Assembly: GCA_031276435.1 (NCBI GenBank)
Contig: JAISNB010000126.1
Coordinates: 1 to 5,657, forward strand
Length of the DNA stretch: 5,657 bases
Source: Burkholderiaceae bacterium
GTDB taxonomy: Bacteria; Pseudomonadota; Gammaproteobacteria; Burkholderiales; Burkholderiaceae_C
Reading direction: 5' to 3'
This document shows positions 1-4,413 of this stretch, one piece after another (within the stretch, counting starts at the first letter, position 1; each line of letters opens with the position of its first letter). The position numbers and the translations under genes are program-made. The notes beneath the pieces were generated by a model. That model ran no database searches and was not told where the DNA came from. It saw nothing but the letters and a program-made list of their open reading frames with translations.

Positions 1-359
1 GGACAATTTCAACGGGAAGCCGCGCGGGTGCGCGCACCGTGCGCATTACCATTTCTCCGGTTTCATCTGCTGCGCCTTATCCAAAGGTGACGGTGGAAAT
101 GTACGATCCTGTCACTTCAGACTTCGTAAAGGTGATCGACGCGCTGGACTTGTCCAACAACGGCCCGGTGCCCGCAACGTTCAAGATGGGCTTTAGCGCA
201 GCCACGGGCGGCTTGTACGAGTATCACGAGGTGCGCATCAAAAGCGCGGAAACGCTGGTCAACGCCGTTCCCACGCTTGAGCAAAACGCGCTGGGCGCGG
301 TGGCGGTGCTGCTAGCACTGTTGACACTGCCCGCGCTGCGCCGCCGTTTCAAGAATTAA
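1..359 (+). CDS. C-terminal part of a secreted lectin-like protein with an IPTL-CTERM-type sorting tail (5' end outside window)
   Basis: The reading frame (codons starting at position 3) is open to the window edge, so the true start lies upstream; the GTG at 39 is probably an internal codon. About 118 residues are visible. The stretch GFSAATGGLYEYHEVRI (positions 189-239) matches the end of the legume-lectin/concanavalin-A-like fold found in bacterial L-type lectin proteins (consensus like GFSAsTG...HeI), which suggests carbohydrate binding. It is followed by VPTL (267-278), a hydrophobic run of about 18 residues and an RRRF basic end with stop TAA at 357-359. That three-part tail is the layout of IPTL-CTERM, a relative of PEP-CTERM envelope sorting signals. 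The protein is therefore predicted to be exported and anchored at, or processed in, the envelope. No signal peptide can be seen because the N-terminus is missing, and no sorting enzyme is encoded here. The lectin call rests on a short stretch; the tail call is firmer. Confidence 0.78.
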   Translation, partial: TISTGSRAGARTVRITISPVSSAAPYPKVTVEMYDPVTSDFVKVIDALDLSNNGPVPATFKMGFSAATGGLYEYHEVRIKSAETLVNAVPTLEQNALGAVAVLLALLTLPALRRRFKN

Positions 360-380
360 ATGTTTACAGGAGTCGGAATA

Positions 381-420
381 CCCCCTCACCCTGCCCTCTC
401 CCCTAAAGGGGGGCGAGGGG
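381..420. repeat. C-rich/G-rich intergenic inverted repeat
   Basis: A C-rich left half with CCCTC (394-398) and CCCC (400-403) can pair with GGGG (408-411) and GAGGG (415-419) around a TAAA loop. The design, CCCTCACCC then CCCTCTCCC then a G-rich mirror, resembles dispersed intergenic repeats seen in many proteobacterial genomes. An AT-rich tract (421-434) follows on the plus side, so the hairpin could also help stop transcription of the lectin-like gene, but there is no proper T-run. Confidence 0.55.
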
Positions 421-444
421 AAATAATATAAATACGTCGTGCGC

Positions 445-486
445 GGAAGCAATGGATTGCCACGGGCCTGCGGTCCTCGCAATGAC
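445..486. repeat. Dispersed 'GTCATTGCGAG...CAATCCATTGC' type intergenic repeat
   Basis: Read on the minus strand the element starts GTCATTGCGAGGACCGCAGG and ends GTGGCAATCCATTGCTTCC, a pattern I recognise from dispersed non-coding repeats in many bacterial genomes. Its internal symmetry is visible: GCAAT (449-453), ATTGC (456-460) and GCAAT (479-483) alternate. The ATTGC/GCAAT pair at 456-460 and 479-483 encloses a second stem, GGGCC (464-468) with GGTCC (472-476), which includes one G-T pair. No open frame or transposase is associated with it. Confidence 0.6.
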
Positions 487-496
487 AAATGCCTTT

Positions 497-529
497 CTCT
501 TCCCCTGCGCGTGCCCTTGAGGGAGAGAG
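497..529. repeat. Second C/T-rich to G/A-rich inverted repeat
   Basis: CTCTTCCC (497-504) can pair with GGGAGAGAG (521-529), leaving one bulged G at 525. A smaller CCCT/AGGG hairpin (514-517 with 520-523) competes inside it. The motif CCCTTGAGGGAGAG resembles the common partner half of the element at 381-420, so the two may be pieces of one repeat family flanking the 445-486 element. The family assignment comes from appearance only. Confidence 0.45.
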
Positions 530-570
530 TGCCCCGGAAGGAGCGAGAGGACGGGTATCCAATCCTGCAC

Positions 571-601
571 TGACTGGCGCAAGACAAACGCTGCGCCGTC
601 A
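571..601. repeat. Strong hairpin: 10-bp stem with one bulged base, possible terminator
   Basis: TGACTGGCGCA (571-581) is complementary to TGCGCCGTCA (592-601) over ten base pairs, with T575 bulged and a 10-base loop (582-591). It lies about 60 bases past the stop of the minus-strand glycosyltransferase and is the best-paired structure in the gap. No U-tract follows it on either strand, so intrinsic termination is possible but unproven; it could equally protect an mRNA 3' end or be another dispersed repeat. Confidence 0.5.
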
Positions 602-661
602 GCCGTCAGCGCCAGCCATGTCAGGTTTTGAATTTCATGCCCGCCGCCCAAGTCACCGCGG

Positions 662-1705
662 TCAGACGCTGGAGTTGCGCGACATGCCGTCGCCGTGGTC
701 GCGGCCGTATTCTTCGGCATAAAACTGGGGCGTGCTGCCCGCTTCGTGGTAGACGCGGACCATCAGCTCGCCCATCAGGCCCGCCACGATGAGTTGCAGT
801 CCCATGAGCAGCAGCATCACGCCAGCCAGGAGCAGCGGGCGGCCACCGATGTCGTGGCCCAGCAGTTTTTGCAGCAGCAGCCACATCAGGATCAGCGTGC
901 CGGGAAATGCCAGCCACAGGCCCAGGCCGCCAAAGGCGTGCAGCGGGCGCTGGCGGTAGCGCATGAAGAATATGACCAGGATCAGATCCAGGATGACGCG
1001 GAAGGTGCGGTCTATGCCGTATTTGGATGTGCCCCGCGTGCGCGCGTGGTGGCGCACGGGCATTTCGGCGATGCGCGCGCCCGCTTCCCGGGCCAGCGAT
1101 GGGATGAAGCGGTGCAGTTCGCCATAGAGGCGAATGCGGTCGATGACGGGCTTGCGGTAGGCTTTGAGCGCGCAGCCGTAGTCGTGCAGATGTACGCCCG
1201 TGCTGCGCGAGATGAGCCAGTTTGCGATGCGCGAGGGCAGTTTGCGCGAGACGGCGGCATCCTGCCGGTTTTTGCGCCAGCCAGAGACCATGTCCACGTC
1301 GGGGTCGGTTTCCAGCCGTTGCAGCAGCAGCGGGATGTCTTGCGGTTCGTTTTGCAGGTCGGCGTCGAGCGTGACCACGTAGCGTCCGCGGGCGGCGTCG
1401 AATCCGGCTTGCAGCGCGCTCGATTGTCCGTAATTGCGTACAAGCAGTATGGCGCGCAGCCAGGGCCGCGTGGCGGCCATCTCGCGCAGGCGCGCGCGGC
1501 TGCCGTCGGTTGAGCCGTCGTCCACGGCCAGCAGCTCGAAGCTCAGCGGCGGCGCGACGGTGGCAGCGCGCATGGCTTGCTCGATGCGCGCGATGAGGTC
1601 GGGCAGGTTGTCCAGTTCGTTGTAGATGGGCACCACGATGGATACATCGGGCGGCGGTGCTGCGGTTCGGGATGCGGTGGCGGCGGTTGTGGTGGTTTCT
1701 GTCAT
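662..1705 (-). CDS. Family 2 glycosyltransferase, ArnC/GtrB/DPM1-like polyprenyl-phosphate sugar synthase
   Basis: This 347-residue protein is predicted to move a sugar from a nucleotide donor to undecaprenyl (polyprenyl) phosphate on the cytoplasmic face of the inner membrane. The GT-A catalytic domain fills roughly residues 20-230, with VVPIYNE (24-30), VDDGSTDGS (61-69), RNYGQSSA (90-97) and the metal/nucleotide DXD in TLDADLQNEP (112-121). It continues with NRQD (146-149), DYGCALKAYR (175-184) and TRGTSKYG (223-230). RNYGQ.SA, LDADLQN.P, NRQD and DYGC closely follow the ArnC family. Hydrophobic segments near 235-249, 258-282 and 290-315 give the usual C-terminal membrane anchor. The length fits the family, with a slightly long N-terminal Thr/Ala-rich leader. 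The start is set at the ATG complementary to 1703-1705, since upstream residues are not family-like; no good Shine-Dalgarno is seen. The gene is divergent from the GT-C gene, a likely functional partner. The sugar cannot be read from sequence. Confidence 0.9.
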   Translation of the reverse strand: MTETTTTAATASRTAAPPPDVSIVVPIYNELDNLPDLIARIEQAMRAATVAPPLSFELLAVDDGSTDGSRARLREMAATRPWLRAILLVRNYGQSSALQAGFDAARGRYVVTLDADLQNEPQDIPLLLQRLETDPDVDMVSGWRKNRQDAAVSRKLPSRIANWLISRSTGVHLHDYGCALKAYRKPVIDRIRLYGELHRFIPSLAREAGARIAEMPVRHHARTRGTSKYGIDRTFRVILDLILVIFFMRYRQRPLHAFGGLGLWLAFPGTLILMWLLLQKLLGHDIGGRPLLLAGVMLLLMGLQLIVAGLMGELMVRVYHEAGSTPQFYAEEYGRDHGDGMSRNSSV

Positions 1706-1806
1706 GAGACGATTGCGGGCGGCGGGATAATGCCAGGTGCCATTGTGCCCCGAGCCGGGTTGTGTATCGCGCGTGCATTGCCCGCGCTGGCTGTCAACTG
1801 CCTGCA
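1706..1806. promoter_or_regulatory. Divergent intergenic region, presumed to hold promoters for both transcription units
   Basis: These 101 bases separate the starts of the GT2 gene (minus) and the GT-C gene (plus), so any promoters for both are expected here or just inside the genes. A perfect TTGACA is present on the minus strand (complement of 1792-1797), but no convincing -10 box lies 16-18 bases beyond it. On the plus strand TTGTGC (1743-1748) and TATCGC (1765-1770) make only a weak pair. I see no clear operator palindrome. The role is inferred from gene geometry. Confidence 0.35.
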
Positions 1807-3378
1807 ATGAATTCTTCTTTCAATAAACGATTGGCGCGTCTTCTGGATTGGCCTGTTTCCCATCCCATGGCGTGGTTTGCGCTGATTGCCCTGGGGCATG
1901 TGGTTGTGCGCGTGGCTGTTTCGCCCGCGCTCAAGTGGGACGAGGCCGAGCAGATTCTCTGGACACAGGATTTGCTGGCGGGCTACGGGCCGCAGCCGCC
2001 GCTTTACACCTGGTTGCAATGGTGTTTCAACGCCGTGTTTGGCTCTGGTGTGCTGGCGCTGGCGTTGCTTAAACACATGTTGCTGGCACTGGCTTACGGG
2101 TTGATGTTCTGCGCTGCGCGCGTGGTACTGGGGCCGCGCGCGGCGTTCTGGGCCGCCGCTGGCATGTCGCTGATTCCGGCGCTGGGCTGGTTTTCGGTGC
2201 GCGATCAGACCCATACCGTGCTGGTGACCACGCTGGCTTGCGGCGCGTGGTGGCTGTTTGTGCGCGTGATCGAGCAGCCGCAGCCCGCCCGCTTCGCAGC
2301 GCTCGGGCTGGTTTGCGGGCTTGGCATGCTGGCCAAGTACAACTTCGCGCTGTTTGCTGGCACGCTGTGGCTGGCGGCCTTGAGTGTCGAACAGACGCGC
2401 CGCGCCTTGCTGGCGCGTGGCTGGTGGTGGATGTTCGTTATCGCGGCCCTGGTGGTGTTGCCGCACGCGCTCTGGTTGCTCGATCATCTGCAAATGGCCA
2501 GTGGCGAGACTTTGCAGAAGATGAATATCCAGCCTGAAGTGCCTTTGCTCACGGGGCTGGTCCGGCTGGCGGAAAAGTGGTTCGGTTCGGTTTTGCTGTG
2601 GGCGCTGGCCTTGCTGGCTGTTTTTGGCCGCGCGCTGTGGCGTCGCCCGGCCATGGCCGCCCGTCCGGCTGGCCAGCAGTGGCTGGCGCGCGTGGGCTGG
2701 CGTTATCTGGCGCTGGTGATGCTGGTTCTGATGGGCTTGGTGCTGGTGGCACATGTGTCCAATTTCAAGGACCGCTGGCTGTTGCCGCTGATGTGCGGCG
2801 TGCCGCTGCTGACTTTGGCCTGGCGGCCCGAGCTGGATCAACACCCCCGGGGCCAGCGCCTGACGGGCGCGCTGGCCGCTTTTGCGCTGATTGCCCTGGC
2901 GGCGGCGGGCATCCGGCCCTGGCTGACCGGGCAAAAGGGCACTGAACCCGACGAACTCAACCACCCCGCGCGCGAGTTGGCCGCCGCGCTGGCGGCGCAG
3001 GGCTACGACGGCGCGGGCCGCATCATCGGTGCCGATCACATGCTGGCGGGCATGCTGCGGTCGCGCTTTCCCAACGCCCGCGCCGCGGCCTGCAACATCG
3101 ATCACACGGCCATCGAGCCTTGCGTGACCGCGCAAACGCGCTTGGCCGAGCAAGCGGGCGAGGGCTGGCTGCTGATCTCGCGCGCCGACCGGCTCAACCC
3201 CGACTGGTGGCCGCAAACACTGGCCGCGCTGGGCTGCTCGGCGGCCACCTGCCGCATGCGCACCGTCATGCTGCCGTTTCACATGGTCGGCCCCGAGATG
3301 CCGCCCGCGCAATACCAGTTCATCTGGCGCGCGGCGGCTCCCGCCCAACCACCGCTTGCCAAAGGCGCCCCCCAATGA
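1807..3378 (+). CDS. GT-C fold membrane glycosyltransferase, ArnT/PMT_2 (GT39/GT83-like) family
   Basis: This 523-residue integral inner-membrane protein is predicted to use a polyprenyl-phosphate sugar and transfer it to an acceptor in the periplasm. After the first membrane helix (about 21-39) comes WDEAEQ (44-49), whose Asp-Glu pair sits where GT-C enzymes keep the catalytic acid in the first periplasmic loop. QPPLYTW (63-69) then matches the PPL..W motif of the PMT_2/ArnT group. About ten hydrophobic segments follow to near residue 370, including GLGMLAKYNFAL (171-182). A soluble tail of about 150 residues (371-523) is probably periplasmic and carries four cysteines (429, 439, 477, 482). 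The ATG at 1807 was preferred to the in-frame GTG at 1762 because MNSSFNKRL leads naturally into the first helix; neither has a strong ribosome site. Its stop overlaps the next gene's start by four bases. The acceptor (lipid A, LPS core, glycan or protein) and sugar are unknown. Confidence 0.85.
   Translation: MNSSFNKRLARLLDWPVSHPMAWFALIALGHVVVRVAVSPALKWDEAEQILWTQDLLAGYGPQPPLYTWLQWCFNAVFGSGVLALALLKHMLLALAYGLMFCAARVVLGPRAAFWAAAGMSLIPALGWFSVRDQTHTVLVTTLACGAWWLFVRVIEQPQPARFAALGLVCGLGMLAKYNFALFAGTLWLAALSVEQTRRALLARGWWWMFVIAALVVLPHALWLLDHLQMASGETLQKMNIQPEVPLLTGLVRLAEKWFGSVLLWALALLAVFGRALWRRPAMAARPAGQQWLARVGWRYLALVMLVLMGLVLVAHVSNFKDRWLLPLMCGVPLLTLAWRPELDQHPRGQRLTGALAAFALIALAAAGIRPWLTGQKGTEPDELNHPARELAAALAAQGYDGAGRIIGADHMLAGMLRSRFPNARAAACNIDHTAIEPCVTAQTRLAEQAGEGWLLISRADRLNPDWWPQTLAALGCSAATCRMRTVMLPFHMVGPEMPPAQYQFIWRAAAPAQPPLAKGAPQ
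3361..3378 (+). promoter_or_regulatory. Ribosome site and ATGA stop/start overlap coupling the GT-C and epimerase genes
   Basis: AAAGG (3361-3365) lies nine bases before the ATG at 3375, a modest Shine-Dalgarno inside the GT-C coding sequence. The ATG overlaps the TGA stop (3376-3378) as ATGA, the classic layout for translational coupling. A second in-frame ATG at 3381 is an alternative start two codons later. Confidence 0.5.
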
Positions 3379-4409
3379 CCATGTCCCACCGTCCCGTTTT
3401 GCTCACGGGCTGCGCCGGTTTCATCGGCATGCACTGTGCCGAGCGCCTGCTGGCGCGTGGCGACGCCGTGATCGGCATCGACAACCTCAACGCCTATTAC
3501 GACCCGGCGCTCAAACAGGCGCGGCTGGCGCGCCTGCAAAAGCAAAAGGGTTTTGCCTTTCACCGGCTCGATCTGGCCGACCGCGCCGGCATGGCCGCGC
3601 TGTTTGCCAGCGCGCGTCCGCACCGCGTTTTGCACCTGGCCGCGCAAGCGGGTGTGCGCTACAGCATCGACCAGCCCGATGACTACACCGACGCCAATCT
3701 GCTCGGCTTTGGCAACGTCCTGCAAGGCTGCCGCGCGCAGCAGGTCGAGCATCTGGTCTTTGCCAGCAGCTCCAGCGTCTATGGCGGCAACACCCGCATG
3801 CCCTACACCGAAAGCGACGCGGTGGACCATCCCATCAGCTACTACGCGGCCACCAAGCGCGCCAACGAGCTGATGGCGCACACCTACGCGCACCTGTACC
3901 GCATCCCCTGCACCGGACTGCGTTTTTTCACCGTCTACGGCCCGTGGGGACGCCCGGACATGGCGCTGTTCAAATTCACGCGCGCCATGCTGGCAGGCCA
4001 GGAGATCGACGTCTACGGCCAGGGCCAACTGGTGCGCGACTTCACCTACATCGACGATGTTGCCGAAGGCGTGCTGCGCGCGCTGGACAAACCCGCCACA
4101 CCCGATCCGGGCTACGACCCGGCCACGCCGCGCCCCGACACGGGCAGCGCCCCGTACCGCATCTTCAACATCGGCAACGGCGCCCCCACCGTGCTCATGG
4201 ATTACATTGAAGCCTTGGAAAGCGCACTGGGCATCAAGGCGCGAAAACGCCTGCTGCCCATCCAGATGGGCGACATGCACAGCACCGCCGCCGACACCCG
4301 GGCGCTGGCCGCGTGGACAGGCTTTGCGCCCGCCACTCCGGTGACCGAAGGCGTGCGCCGCTTCGTCCAGTGGTACCTCCAGTTCTATCAACACGACACA
4401 CGTCCCTGA
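3375..4409 (+). CDS. UDP-glucuronate 4-epimerase (extended SDR family)
   Basis: This 344-residue cytoplasmic enzyme is predicted to interconvert UDP-glucuronate and UDP-galacturonate using bound NAD. The N-terminal Rossmann motif TGCAGFIG (11-18) is followed by Asp36 in GIDNLNAYYDPALKQARL (34-51). That NLN.YYD..LK..RL signature is the hallmark of the LspL/CapI-type UDP-GlcA epimerases and separates them from GalE and RmlB. HLAAQAGVRYSI (87-98), the Ser cluster SSSSVYG (131-137) and the catalytic Tyr157-x3-Lys161 in YYAATK are all present. So are RFFTVYGPWGRPDMA (183-197), RDFTYIDD (221-228) and NIGNG (266-270 region). Length is normal for the family. It overlaps the GT-C gene by four bases and sits four bases before the UDP-glucose dehydrogenase that would supply its substrate, which supports the assignment. 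A UDP-glucose 4-epimerase activity is less likely but cannot be excluded. Confidence 0.9.
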   Translation: MTMSHRPVLLTGCAGFIGMHCAERLLARGDAVIGIDNLNAYYDPALKQARLARLQKQKGFAFHRLDLADRAGMAALFASARPHRVLHLAAQAGVRYSIDQPDDYTDANLLGFGNVLQGCRAQQVEHLVFASSSSVYGGNTRMPYTESDAVDHPISYYAATKRANELMAHTYAHLYRIPCTGLRFFTVYGPWGRPDMALFKFTRAMLAGQEIDVYGQGQLVRDFTYIDDVAEGVLRALDKPATPDPGYDPATPRPDTGSAPYRIFNIGNGAPTVLMDYIEALESALGIKARKRLLPIQMGDMHSTAADTRALAAWTGFAPATPVTEGVRRFVQWYLQFYQHDTRP

Positions 4410-4413
4410 AATC

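Larger units (their letters stand above)
360..661. other. Non-coding region between convergent genes, filled with hairpin-forming repeats
   Basis: This 302-base gap separates the stop of the lectin-like gene from the stop of the minus-strand glycosyltransferase. I see no credible gene: the short open frames here have atypical composition and run across the repeats. The stretch holds at least four inverted-repeat elements (listed separately) and an AT-rich patch at 421-434. A tandem pair of the 7-mer GCCGTCA lies at 595-608. No clear T-run follows any hairpin on either strand, so none is a textbook intrinsic terminator, although one or more may end transcription of the two convergent genes. 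Confidence 0.7.

Noticed and set aside
360..661. CRISPR array, tRNA or small-RNA gene in the gap
   Set aside because: The repeats are not regularly spaced, no cloverleaf or CCA end is seen, and nothing beyond the hairpins supports an RNA gene.
621..1778. Second minus-strand frame (385 codons) overlapping the GT2 gene
   Set aside because: It is an Arg/Ala/His-rich out-of-frame translation of the same region; the GT2 frame shows all the family motifs.
1792..1797. Perfect minus-strand TTGACA as a sigma-70 -35 box for the GT2 gene
   Set aside because: Hexamers 15-19 bases downstream are GC-rich and unlike TATAAT; the nearest AT-rich candidate (GATACA) is 23 bases away. It is noted in the intergenic feature but not called as a promoter.
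1762..1806. Earlier GTG start for the GT-C gene adding 15 residues
   Set aside because: It has no ribosome site and adds a peptide that does not fit the family; the ATG at 1807 is better.
1706..1807. Extended GT2 start at a TTG (complement of 1805-1807) adding 34 residues
   Set aside because: The extra residues are not family-like, the start codon is weak and it would reach the first base of the divergent GT-C gene. The ATG at 1705 gives a normal length.
1702..3375. Long minus-strand open frame (557 codons) opposite the GT-C gene
   Set aside because: Its protein is rich in Arg, Gln, His and Pro with no recognisable domain, as expected for an antisense shadow of a GC-rich gene. The plus strand holds a clear membrane glycosyltransferase.
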